Below, piece by piece: positions 25,063 to 34,248 of a stretch of DNA of 64,000 nt. The notes under the pieces are model-generated. The model saw only the letters and a list, made by a program, of their open reading frames with translations. It made no database searches and was not told where the DNA came from. Source of the DNA: Bradyrhizobium rifense (GTDB lineage Bacteria > Pseudomonadota > Alphaproteobacteria > Rhizobiales > Xanthobacteraceae). Each line of letters opens with the position of its first letter. The first letter of the stretch is position 1. The DNA is taken from assembly GCF_008123425.1 (NCBI RefSeq), contig NZ_VSSS01000025.1, positions 88,867 to 152,866 of the forward strand. The letters are read 5' to 3'. The position numbers and the translations under genes were made by a program.

Positions 25063-26226
25063 GTGACTTCCGAGAAGACCTGGCATTGGCTGACGACGAC
25101 TGTCACCGTGAAGGACGGTGAGCGCGCGCTACTGACGCGAAACGGCCAGCTCGAGCGTGTGCTCGCGCCTGGGCGGCTTCGCCTGTTCGATCTGCGCAAC
25201 GAGCTGACGGCCACCGTGTACAACGTCGTGGGGACCGAATTCCCCACGGATCGCTACGCGGTGCTGAAGGCCGCGCGGCCCGATCTCGCCGCCGAGCTGT
25301 TCGAGGCGGTCGAGACCGAGGCGGACGAGGTCGCCATCGTCAGCCTCGACGGCCGGCCCGTGCATCTGATGACGCCCTGGCAGGTGCGCGTCTACTGGAA
25401 GGTCGCGACCCGCATCGATGTCGAGCGCATCGATGTGTCCGCTGATCCCCGGGTCGGCGTGCGACATCTGACCATGATCGAGCGCAACCGTTCGACCGTG
25501 ACGTCGGAGACGGTGGTCGAGAACCACGAGGCCGGTCTGCTCTACGTCGAGGGCCGGCTCGTCGAGCGGCTCGCGCCCGGCCGGCACGCGTTCTGGACCG
25601 TCGGCCGCAAGATCGAGGTGAAGCGCCTCGACCTGCGGCCCCAGGCGGTCGAGATCACCGCGCAGGAGATGCTGACCAAGGATCGCATCGCGCTGCGGGT
25701 GACGCTGACGGCGTTCCGCCGGGTGGTCGATCCCGAGCGCACGGTTGCGACCGTGCCCGACGTGGATGCGTGGCTGTACCGCCTGGTGCAGTTCGGGATC
25801 CGCGAGGCGGTCGCGGGCCGGACGCTGGACGAGGTGCTGTCGGCGAAGGCGGCGCTGGATGCGGAGCTGCGTGACTATGTGCGCGCACGCGTCGCAGAGT
25901 CCGGCGTGGAGGTGACCGAGCTCGGCGTCAAGGATGTGATCCTGCCCGGCGAGATCCGGGAGCTGGTGAACAAGGTGGTGGAGGCGGAGCGGGTCGCGAA
26001 GGCGAACCTGATCCGCCGGCAGGAGGAGACCGCGGCAACGCGTTCTCTTCTGAACACCGCCCGCCTGATGGAGGAGAACCCCCTGCTGCTGCGGCTCAAG
26101 GAGCTGGAGTCGCTGGAGCGGCTGGTCGAGAAGGTCGGCCGCATCGATCTCCACGCCGGCCACGGCGAGGGCCTCGATGCTCTCCTGACCCGGCTCGTGC
26201 GCCTGAAGGCGCCCGAGAGCGCGTGA
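25063..26226 (+). CDS. Soluble slipin/SPFH (band 7) family protein
   Basis: This is 387 residues with an SPFH/band-7 core (about 165-330, ending in ELVNKVVEAERVAKANLIRR) and a helical tail. Unusually it lacks the N-terminal membrane hairpin of slipins. Instead, two related blocks occur: VKDGERALLTRNGQLERVLA near 16-35 and a second copy near 150-170 with LLYVEGRLVERLAPGRH. Slipins assemble into rings or scaffolds. Soluble ones of this kind are, as I recall, frequent neighbours of RtcB/RtcA RNA-repair genes. Here the neighbours are two tRNA-like RNAs instead. The GTG start has GGAG at 25052-25055. Confidence 0.85.
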   Translation: MTSEKTWHWLTTTVTVKDGERALLTRNGQLERVLAPGRLRLFDLRNELTATVYNVVGTEFPTDRYAVLKAARPDLAAELFEAVETEADEVAIVSLDGRPVHLMTPWQVRVYWKVATRIDVERIDVSADPRVGVRHLTMIERNRSTVTSETVVENHEAGLLYVEGRLVERLAPGRHAFWTVGRKIEVKRLDLRPQAVEITAQEMLTKDRIALRVTLTAFRRVVDPERTVATVPDVDAWLYRLVQFGIREAVAGRTLDEVLSAKAALDAELRDYVRARVAESGVEVTELGVKDVILPGEIRELVNKVVEAERVAKANLIRRQEETAATRSLLNTARLMEENPLLLRLKELESLERLVEKVGRIDLHAGHGEGLDALLTRLVRLKAPESA

Positions 26227-26231
26227 AAACG

Positions 26232-26257
26232 GAAGGGTCGCCTACGGGCGGCCCTTC
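26232..26257 (+). terminator. Hairpin downstream of slipin gene
   Basis: GAAGGGTCGCC pairs with GGCGGCCCTTC around a TACG tetraloop, 5 bases after the slipin stop. It has no T run, so it would be a weak or Rho-assisted terminator or an mRNA 3'-end stabiliser. Confidence 0.5.
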
Positions 26258-26391
26258 ATCCATCTGTCGCAATGCGCTTGCGTTGAACATGTGACGGTGC
26301 CGCCGCGACCAACTTCGTCGAGCGCATTGGCATTGCGCGTGCCATCGCTTGCGCTAGTCTCCGTACACAACCTCATCGGGCAAGACAGGCG

Positions 26392-27141
26392 ATGACCACT
26401 CTTGAAAACACCATGCGGCCGCAGGCCAAATCCGGGGAATGGAAGGCGATCGTCGTCCTGATCCTGCTCGTGCCCGTGCTGTGGTCGCCACCCTTCCTGT
26501 TTCGCCTCTTCCTGTATCAGCCGTTCAACATTCCGTCCGGCTCGATGATGCCGACGCTGGTGGTCGGCGACTACATCTTTGCCGCAAAATACGCCTATGG
26601 GTACGACCGCTACTCGTTCCCCTTCGCGCCGTCGTGGATCTCGGGCCGCTTCTTCGCCGCGGACCCCCACTACGGCGACATCGTGGTGTTTCGCAACCCG
26701 AAGGACACTTCGGTCGACTACGTCAAGCGCGTGGTCGGTTTGCCCGGCGACCGCATCCAGATGCGACAGGGGCAACTCGTCCTCAACGACAAGCCGGTGA
26801 TACGCGTCGCGCTCAAGGATCTGGCCGGCGGCGGGGCGGCTTGCGGGTTGGAGGCCGGTGCGAAAATCAAGCGCTGGCGCGAGGTGCTGCCGAACGACGC
26901 GAACTACGTCACCTACGACTGCATCGACAACGGCTATTACGACAACACCAATGTCTACACGGTGCCGCCGGGCCATGTCTTCGTGCTCGGCGATAACCGC
27001 GACAACTCGACCGACAGCCGTGCGATGAGTGCGATGGGATTCGTGCCGATGGACAATCTGGTCGGCAAGGTGACGCGGATCTTCTGGTCGCTCGATTCCA
27101 GAGGCGAGTTGCGCCCGGATCGGATGGGGAAGGTGGGGTGA
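26392..27141 (+). CDS. lepB: Signal peptidase I
   Basis: This is 249 residues with one N-terminal membrane helix (about 18-38) and the S26 catalytic dyad: S51 in IPSGSMMPTL and K112 in DYVKRVVGLPGD. The C-terminal box GDNRDNSTDSR (box E) is intact. It cleaves signal peptides of exported proteins on the outer face of the inner membrane. A conserved-position Cys pair (CGLEAG and YDCIDNG) in the extra loop is common in alphaproteobacterial versions. There is no evident operon partner; lepA and rnc, often adjacent to another lepB copy, are not here. Confidence 0.93.
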   Translation: MTTLENTMRPQAKSGEWKAIVVLILLVPVLWSPPFLFRLFLYQPFNIPSGSMMPTLVVGDYIFAAKYAYGYDRYSFPFAPSWISGRFFAADPHYGDIVVFRNPKDTSVDYVKRVVGLPGDRIQMRQGQLVLNDKPVIRVALKDLAGGGAACGLEAGAKIKRWREVLPNDANYVTYDCIDNGYYDNTNVYTVPPGHVFVLGDNRDNSTDSRAMSAMGFVPMDNLVGKVTRIFWSLDSRGELRPDRMGKVG

Positions 27142-27152
27142 GGCGTTCGTTC

Positions 27153-27240
27153 GTAGCCCGGATGGAGCGCAGCGAAATCCGGGAAGACTGCCAGCGCCGG
27201 ACATGATGCCCCGGATTGCGCTGCGCTCCATCCGGGCTAC
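27153..27240. repeat. Palindromic repeat, family 1, full element
   Basis: A perfect 22-base inverted repeat, with arms starting GTAGCCCGGATGG at 27153-27174 and complementary at 27219-27240, flanks a 44-base centre containing a second short GAAATCCGGG / CCCCGGATTG pairing. Three relatives lie at 30731, 32155 and 35347. It resembles rhizobial REP-type elements placed just after genes. Confidence 0.8.
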
Positions 27241-27261
27241 ATGCTCGCATCTCTATCCCAC

Positions 27262-27293
27262 AAACAAAAACCCCGGCATCGCTGCCGGGGTTT
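27262..27293 (-). terminator. Intrinsic terminator of groESL
   Basis: On the minus strand, an 11-pair hairpin built on CCCCGGCA/TGCCGGGG with a TCGC-type loop is followed by a T-rich tail (complement of 27262-27270). It lies 32 bases past the groEL stop. Confidence 0.85.
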
Positions 27294-27324
27294 CGCATTC
27301 TGTGATGTGCCTGAATGGCTGGAC

Positions 27325-28977
<1,653 letters not shown>

Positions 28978-29009
28978 TTAGGTGTTTAGCTGGGGGAGAG
29001 AGGGGGCTC

Positions 29010-29324
29010 TCAGGCCGCCTTCTTCTTGGAAGCGGGGACGTCGAGGACGCCCATGATGTCGCTTTCCTTCATGATCAGCAGATCGACGTTGTCGATCTTG
29101 ACCTCGGTGCCGGACCACTTGCCGAACAGCACGCGGTCGCCGACCTTCAGGTCGATCGGGATCAGCTTGCCGGCTTCGTCGCGGCCACCCGGGCCGACGG
29201 CGACGATTTCGCCCTGGGAGGGCTTTTCCTTGGCCGTGTCGGGAATGATGATGCCGCCGGCGGTCTTCTCTTCTGCGTCGATGCGCTTGACCACGACGCG
29301 GTCGTGAAGCGGACGGAATTTCAT
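29010..29324 (-). CDS. groES: Co-chaperonin GroES (10 kDa)
   Basis: This 104-residue protein has the GroES signature [14 protein letters not shown] at 3-16, the mobile loop [18 protein letters not shown] (18-35) that binds GroEL, and GTEVKID. Seven copies cap the GroEL ring. It is the first gene of groESL. A strong GGAGG precedes the ATG on the minus strand and the CIRCE operator lies 44 bases upstream. Confidence 0.98.
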   Translation of the reverse strand: MKFRPLHDRVVVKRIDAEEKTAGGIIIPDTAKEKPSQGEIVAVGPGGRDEAGKLIPIDLKVGDRVLFGKWSGTEVKIDNVDLLIMKESDIMGVLDVPASKKKAA

Positions 29325-29367
29325 GCAGTCCTCCTAAGCATTTGCTCAGATTGATGTTTTCAGGGTG

Positions 29368-29394
29368 TTAGCAATCGATGCCCGCGAGTGCCAA
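29368..29394 (-). promoter_or_regulatory. CIRCE operator (HrcA site) of groESL
   Basis: TTAGCAATC-N9-GAGTGCCAA matches the CIRCE consensus TTAGCACTC-N9-GAGTGCTAA with one mismatch in each arm and exact spacing. It lies between the putative start of transcription and groES, as in other HrcA-repressed chaperone operons. Confidence 0.88.
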
Positions 29395-29408
29395 TGCGGG
29401 TGAAGCTC

Positions 29409-29436
29409 AAATAAGCCAGGATATTTGCGGGGGCAA
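29409..29436 (-). promoter_or_regulatory. Putative groESL promoter
   Basis: On the minus strand TTGCCC (29436-29431) and TTATTT (29414-29409) are 16 bases apart. This places the start of transcription near 29402, just ahead of CIRCE. The match to consensus is moderate; the support is mainly positional. Confidence 0.45.
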
Positions 29437-29518
29437 GGGCTTCTAGCAGAAAAATAAGCACTCGAAAGCGCTGTCTGCCAGTTTCCTTTACCATCGTTAA
29501 CCGGGGTTGGGGACAGTA

Positions 29519-29545
29519 TTAGCACGGAGCCGCATCTGCTGCTAA
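29519..29545. promoter_or_regulatory. Degenerate CIRCE-like inverted repeat
   Basis: TTAGCA and TGCTAA are the exact ends of a 27-base stretch, the same length as a CIRCE. The inner arm bases depart from consensus at two and three positions. It lies 159 bases before usg and 125 bases beyond the true CIRCE. Confidence 0.35.
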
Positions 29546-29703
29546 CGCATTGAATTTCAACAGCTTGTTAAACTTTTGGGCTTGAGATGGATTGTCAGTT
29601 TGCGTCACATTTCTCTCATGTGAGCGCATCTTCCACCGGGTGGCTCGTAACGGGTACCGGATCAAGCCACCCCGCTGAATGCGCTCCTGCAAAGGAGGTT
29701 GGC

Positions 29704-29991
29704 ATGGGATTGCGGGTTGGTGCCGTTTCCGAGGATTTTCGGAAACAGCTGCTGGGCTACGGGCTGACGACGGCCCAAATTCTCTACCGGATGCCGGATC
29801 ACCCGTCGCTGCTTCAGACCTATGTCTGGCAGAACTACGACATGTTTCCGAAATTCCCGGCGCTGAAGGATTTCCTGGCATTCTGGACGGAGAAGCTCGA
29901 CGGCCCGCTGCATTCGGTAACGGTGGCGCATTCCAAGCTGATCAAGCCGGCCGAGCTGCGCGCGGTGGATGGCGTGTTCCGGCTGAATTGA
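29704..29991 (+). CDS. usg: Usg family protein
   Basis: This 95-residue protein matches the alphaproteobacterial Usg family (YGLTTAQILYRMPDHPSLLQ, then VWQNYD, and GPLHSVTVAHSKLIKPAE). The family was first noted near tryptophan genes in rhizobia. Its biochemical role is unknown, and despite an old label it is not aspartate-semialdehyde dehydrogenase. The start at 29704 is set by the strong AAAGGAGG at 29691-29698; an in-frame ATG at 29587 would add a leader unlike the family. A CTCCT at 29684-29688 can pair with AGGAG of the ribosome site. Confidence 0.85.
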   Translation: MGLRVGAVSEDFRKQLLGYGLTTAQILYRMPDHPSLLQTYVWQNYDMFPKFPALKDFLAFWTEKLDGPLHSVTVAHSKLIKPAELRAVDGVFRLN

Positions 29992-30042
29992 AGCCGACAA
30001 CATCGGTCTCGTAAGCTGGGCAAAGGCGCGCACGTCACGCGC

Positions 30043-30086
30043 CGTGCCCACCATCTGTCCGCGCTTCATTTGCAATGGTGGGCACG
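30043..30086. repeat. Palindromic repeat, family 2
   Basis: CGTGCCCACCAT at 30043-30054 and its exact complement at 30075-30086 enclose 20 bases. The following GCTTCGCTTTGCCCACC continues the pattern. Such GTGGGCA palindromes look like the dispersed intergenic repeats of Bradyrhizobium relatives. Confidence 0.65.
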
Positions 30087-30157
30087 CTTCGCTTTGCCCA
30101 CCCTACGGGATCTGTTTCCGTGTTAGCCTCCTCTCATAACAACAGGGAGGCCGGCTC

Positions 30158-30709
30158 ATGGCCAAGAAGACCAACAAGAAAACAAAATCGCGCAGCGCAG
30201 CCCAGACCGCGGTGAAGAAGCGGAGCGGCGCCAAGTCCGCCGCGCGCTCCTCCGCACGCAAGGCGGTGAAGGCGAAGGCGCGCGCGACAACGGCCAAGAC
30301 CGCGGCAAAGAAACCCGCACGCCCGAAGCAGCGCATCGCCATCAGCCATCACCGCGAGGAAGATTTCAAAGCCGACGGCCTGCGCGCCTACGCCAAGTAT
30401 CGCGACCTCGGCATCGCCGCCGCCAGTCACGGCCTCGCGCAGGCCCACGTGATCCGCTTGCAAGGCCCGTGCGATCCGGCCGAAGTCTCGAAGCTGCACT
30501 TCCACGCCGTCGACTTCCAGATGGTCTACGTGCTCAAGGGCTGGGTGAAGACCTACATGGACGGGCAGGGCGAGACCTTGATGAAAGAAGGCAGCGCCTG
30601 GACCCAGCCGCCGAAGATCAAGCACATGATTCTGGATTACTCGGACGACGTGGAGTTGCTGGAAGTGATCCTGCCGGCGGAGTTCAAGACGGTGGAGTTG
30701 AAGGCGTAA
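30158..30709 (+). CDS. Cupin-domain protein with Lys/Ala-rich histone-H1-like N-terminus
   Basis: This is 183 residues. The first 60 are almost entirely Lys, Ala, Arg, Ser and Thr (KKTKSRS, KRSGAKSAARSS, AKKPARPKQR), resembling bacterial histone-H1-like DNA-binding tails. Residues about 85-180 are a cupin barrel (LHFHAVDFQMVYVLKGWVK, WTQPPKIKHMI), with His residues at the usual metal-binding positions. The cupin substrate is unknown. The basic tail could bind DNA, RNA or polyphosphate. The ATG follows a GGGAGG ribosome site. I know no characterised example of this pairing. Confidence 0.8.
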   Translation: MAKKTNKKTKSRSAAQTAVKKRSGAKSAARSSARKAVKAKARATTAKTAAKKPARPKQRIAISHHREEDFKADGLRAYAKYRDLGIAAASHGLAQAHVIRLQGPCDPAEVSKLHFHAVDFQMVYVLKGWVKTYMDGQGETLMKEGSAWTQPPKIKHMILDYSDDVELLEVILPAEFKTVELKA

Positions 30710-30730
30710 GGCTACTCTCTCACGAGTCCT

Positions 30731-30767
30731 CGTAGCCCGGATTGCGCTGCGCTCCATCCGGGCTACG
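30731..30767. repeat. Palindromic repeat, family 1, short element
   Basis: CGTAGCCCGGAT (30731-30742) and its exact complement (30756-30767) form a short copy of the family-1 palindrome, 22 bases after the cupin stop. The remaining 163 bases to the rhomboid start show no other signal. Confidence 0.8.
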
Positions 30768-30930
30768 CGCATCACTGCGGGTGCGTCAGGCGATCGCTAA
30801 AAATCGCTCGATCCGCGAAACCGGGCCGTTACCACTCGTATGGTTTCAGCCGCCGGCAAGCGCGGGCGCTAACCAGTCGAAAATATTCCTCGCGTCAACT
30901 CGAGGCTGTGAAAATGCGGGAAATGTTTTC

Positions 30931-32157
30931 ATGGCGACCAACACTTTCGGCCGACGCGGCGTCGTGGCGCCACCTCCAAACAGATCGTTTCAACCTGCAT
31001 CGCTTCAACCCGTCGCCGCGCCGATCGCTCCTCGGCCCTTGTCCAGTGAGGAGACGCTGTTTGGCGACAACAAGCTTCTGGCTGATCTCCCGTTCCTCAC
31101 CATTGGCCTGATTTTCGGCCTGATCGTGATCTTCGCGCTGCAACGCAGTCTGGCCATCGACATTGGGCGGGACGGCTCACTCGATGTTCGCTCGCTGATT
31201 GCTCAGGGCGCGTCCGGTTACGACCTGGTTGTCGGAAGAAACGAATGGTGGCGGATTGGTCTTGCGCCGCTTTTGCACGGCAGCCAGGGGCACCTCATAG
31301 GCAACTGTGTTGCGCTGTTCATCGTCGGCGTCAGGCTGGAGAGTCTGATCGGTCGCGGCTGGTTTTCGCTGATCTTTGTTGCCAGCGCGCTGGCCGGCGA
31401 GGCCGGCTCGCTCCTCGGCAATGGTCCCGGCACAGTCGGCGTCGGCGCATCCGGCGCCATTACCGGGCTCATCGCCGCGCTGTTCGTTGCGAGCTTCGAA
31501 CCCGAGGCGGACGCCGATCAAACGATCTCGAGACTGAAGACGTCGCTATTCTTCGGTGTTCCAGCACTGTTGCCGCTGGCCTTTGGAGCCTCCGGCAATG
31601 TCAATTATTATGCGCATGGAGGCGGTGCGGTGGCTGGCGCTGCGCTTGCCATTACGCCATGGCTCGCCTTCTGGTCCTATGACAGTCTGCCCCGAAGCGC
31701 TGGCATGGTGTTGCTCGGAGGATTCGCCGGATCCCTGATCTGCGCCGGCTTCGCCGCTGCTCATTATCGGTCCTACATGGCGGATGCCGGGCTGTATATC
31801 CGCGCATCGGAAATGCCGGCGAATACGCGCGAGATGGCCAGCCGCTCCTCCGATTTCGTCAACCGCTACCCGAAAGACCCGCGGGCTCATCTGTTTCGCG
31901 CGATCTTCTTCATTGAACAGAACAGCCTCAATTCTGCCGAGACGGAAGTGCAAACGGCCATGTCGCTCGCCGCTTCGGACGTGACGGGTGGGCCGGTGCG
32001 ATCGGTGGCGCAGGCCCTGCTGGCGCAGTTGCTGCTCGCGCGAGGACGGTACAGCGAGGCGAAGGCCATGGCAGCCGAGGTGTGCCGTGCCAAGCTGGGT
32101 GACGTGCGTCGCCTGTTGGAGAAATCGAAATTGTGCGGCGAGAAAGCTGGTTCTTAG
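30931..32157 (+). CDS. Rhomboid-family intramembrane serine protease with C-terminal TPR-like region
   Basis: This is 408 residues: a Pro-rich cytoplasmic N-terminus, membrane helix near 54-72, then the rhomboid core with HLIGN (N125), catalytic S174 in VGASGAITGL and H229 in YYAHGGGAVAG, so the Ser-His dyad is intact. From about 295 the chain is soluble and helical, with TPR-like spacing (AHLFRAIFFIEQNSLNSAETEV). It should cleave membrane proteins within the bilayer. I start at ATG 30931 because the open frame upstream runs through a repeat element. Its stop codon lies inside another repeat copy. Confidence 0.85.
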   Translation: MATNTFGRRGVVAPPPNRSFQPASLQPVAAPIAPRPLSSEETLFGDNKLLADLPFLTIGLIFGLIVIFALQRSLAIDIGRDGSLDVRSLIAQGASGYDLVVGRNEWWRIGLAPLLHGSQGHLIGNCVALFIVGVRLESLIGRGWFSLIFVASALAGEAGSLLGNGPGTVGVGASGAITGLIAALFVASFEPEADADQTISRLKTSLFFGVPALLPLAFGASGNVNYYAHGGGAVAGAALAITPWLAFWSYDSLPRSAGMVLLGGFAGSLICAGFAAAHYRSYMADAGLYIRASEMPANTREMASRSSDFVNRYPKDPRAHLFRAIFFIEQNSLNSAETEVQTAMSLAASDVTGGPVRSVAQALLAQLLLARGRYSEAKAMAAEVCRAKLGDVRRLLEKSKLCGEKAGS

Positions 32158-32184
32158 CCCGGATGGAGCGAGGAGAAATCCGGG
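32155..32184. repeat. Palindromic repeat, family 1, half element
   Basis: TAGCCCGGATGGAGCG followed by GAAATCCGGG is the left half of the family-1 element. The first three bases are the stop codon of the rhomboid gene, so the insertion defines the protein's C-terminus. Confidence 0.7.
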
Positions 32185-32224
32185 ACAGTCATCCGCGCGG
32201 GACATCCGGTCCCGCATCGGCCGA

Positions 32225-33145
32225 CTACCGCTCAAGATAGCCCAATTCTTCACTCATGATCGTGCGCGCGTATTCGCCAAAGGCATCGATCAACCGGCCG
32301 CGCGCGGCATAGGGCGGATAGAGCAGCGCGATCGTCACGGGGACAGCAGGGTTGAAGGGGCGGGTGATCAGAGCCGCGCCAGAGCTTTCATCATGCGCGG
32401 CAATCGGGTTGATGATGCTGATGCCGAGGCGAGCTGCGACCAGGGCACAGACCGATGCGCCCAGATCGGTCTCGGCAACAATGCGGCGCGTGACGCCGGC
32501 CTGCGTGAAGATCGTATCGATGCGATCGTGGAGCGGACTCCCCGTGGCGAAGGAGATGAAGGCCTCGTCGGCGAAATCGGCAGGGCGCAGCGTCTTCTTC
32601 TGCGCAAGACGATGTGCCTTCGGCATGATTGCGACGCAACGGGTCTTGAGCACCGGTTCGACATGCAACCCCGCAACCTCGCCGTAGAGCATGGCGAGCC
32701 CGGTATCGCAAAGCCCGGAGCTGACCCAGTCGTGCACGGCGCTCGCCGTGCCGGAGCGGATCGAGATCATCACATGCGGATAGTCCATTTTGAAACGCGC
32801 CGCGATGCGCGTCAGCAGGCCGCCGGCCAGGCGCGGCATCGCCGCAACGCTTAGCCGACCCATACCGAACGAGCGGATGCTGGCTGCGCTGGCCTCCAGT
32901 CCTGCCAGGCCGATGAAAGTCTTCTCGACCTCCTGAAAAAAGCGCGATCCGTCCACGGTCGGGCGGAGGCGGCCGCCACTGCGGTCGAACAGCGGGAATT
33001 GCGTGATCGTTTCCAACTGTCCGATCAGGCGGCTGATCTGGGGTTGCGAGGTATGCATGCGCAAAGCCGCCTGCGTCATCGATCCCGTTACGAAGACCGC
33101 CCGAAAAGCCTCCACATGCTTCAAGCCCATCCGTCTGGTCGCCAT
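32225..33145 (-). CDS. LysR-family transcriptional regulator
   Basis: This is about 306 residues: winged helix-turn-helix at about 8-68 (HVEAFRAVFVTGSMTQAALRM then SQPQISRLIGQLE) and a periplasmic-binding-like effector domain from about 95. The ATG at 33145 (MATRRMGLKHVE) or at 33130 may be used; neither has a strong ribosome site. It is divergent from the binding protein/threonine aldolase pair with 154 bases between, and is likely to control it. Similar LysR proteins govern amino-acid uptake or catabolism. The effector is not evident. Confidence 0.88.
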   Translation of the reverse strand: MATRRMGLKHVEAFRAVFVTGSMTQAALRMHTSQPQISRLIGQLETITQFPLFDRSGGRLRPTVDGSRFFQEVEKTFIGLAGLEASAASIRSFGMGRLSVAAMPRLAGGLLTRIAARFKMDYPHVMISIRSGTASAVHDWVSSGLCDTGLAMLYGEVAGLHVEPVLKTRCVAIMPKAHRLAQKKTLRPADFADEAFISFATGSPLHDRIDTIFTQAGVTRRIVAETDLGASVCALVAARLGISIINPIAAHDESSGAALITRPFNPAVPVTIALLYPPYAARGRLIDAFGEYARTIMSEELGYLER

Positions 33146-33299
33146 ATCAAATCCGTATAGGGGAGTGTGAAACTGGAATTTCATCAGATCGGGCTTTTGG
33201 ACGATAGTCCAGAGCATGAAGCCGTTCGCATGGAGCCGTCCTTTCGTTGCTCCACCGACAGCGGACGGCGTCACGGACATTCGCCAAGAAAGGGACGAC

Positions 33300-34220
33300 A
33301 TGAAAGCGACGACGATCAAGGCACTCGCCACGGCGGCCGTCGCTATGGTTCTTCTTTGCAGCGAGGCCATGGCCCAGGGTGCGAGCAGGCTGGACAAGAT
33401 CCGCGAGAACGGCGCGATCACATTGGGATATCCCGAGACCTCGGTGCCCTTCGCCTATCTCGACGGTAACCAGAAGCCGATCGGCTATACCGTGGAGATC
33501 TGCGAACACGTGGTGCAGGCGATCAAGACGGCCCTCAAGCTCCCCAAGCTCGAGATTCGCTATAACCCCATCACCTCGGCGACACGCATTCAGCTGCTCG
33601 CCAACGGGACGATCGATCTCGAATGCGGCAACACGACCAATAATCTCGAGCGGCATAAGCTCGCCGCCTTTTCTCCCACCATCTTCGTTGCGCAGGTCGT
33701 CCTCGTCGCGCGCAGGGATGGCGGCGTCGATGTCAACGACCCGGCTTCGTTTCGCGGCAAGGCCATCTCTGCCCAGGCCGGAGGCCAGACTTTCAAGGTG
33801 ATGACGCTGATCAACGCCAAGAACAATCTTGGCATCACGGTCGTGCCGGCCAAGGACACCGCCGAGACCTTCTTGTTGGTGTCGACGGGCCGGGTGGCCG
33901 GCTCAGCCAACGATGACGGTCTCGCCTATGCCACCGTCGCCTCGTCCAGGACGCCGGATGACTTCCTGATCGGTAGCAAGGGTCTCGAGATGGCGCCTTA
34001 CGGCATCGTCGAACCCAAGGACGATCCTGCTTTCAAGAAGGTGGTCGACGAGGCCGTGATCGACCTGATCAAGAGCGGACAGATTGCGGCGTTGTACGAC
34101 AAATATTTCAACTCACCGATCCCGCCGCATGGCCTCAACCTGAAATTTCCGATGAGCGCGGCCCTCAAGCGCGCGCTGGCCAACCCGACCGATTCCGGCG
34201 ACCCGGCAGTCTACGAATGA
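33300..34220 (+). CDS. Periplasmic amino-acid-binding protein (SBP family 3)
   Basis: This is 306 residues with a signal peptide (about 1-25, EAMA cut). The SBP_bac_3 domain begins LDKIRENGAITLGYPETSVPF and has DLECGNTTNN, which contains the family's ligand-gating Asp/Glu region seen in glutamate/aspartate binders. It would deliver a polar amino acid to an ABC permease, but no permease or ATPase gene is adjacent. AAAGGG lies before ATG 33300. It is followed 28 bases later by threonine aldolase and is divergent from a LysR gene. Confidence 0.88.
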   Translation: MKATTIKALATAAVAMVLLCSEAMAQGASRLDKIRENGAITLGYPETSVPFAYLDGNQKPIGYTVEICEHVVQAIKTALKLPKLEIRYNPITSATRIQLLANGTIDLECGNTTNNLERHKLAAFSPTIFVAQVVLVARRDGGVDVNDPASFRGKAISAQAGGQTFKVMTLINAKNNLGITVVPAKDTAETFLLVSTGRVAGSANDDGLAYATVASSRTPDDFLIGSKGLEMAPYGIVEPKDDPAFKKVVDEAVIDLIKSGQIAALYDKYFNSPIPPHGLNLKFPMSAALKRALANPTDSGDPAVYE

Positions 34221-34248
34221 CGCGGCAAGCGCTCTAAAGGTTCTCGCA

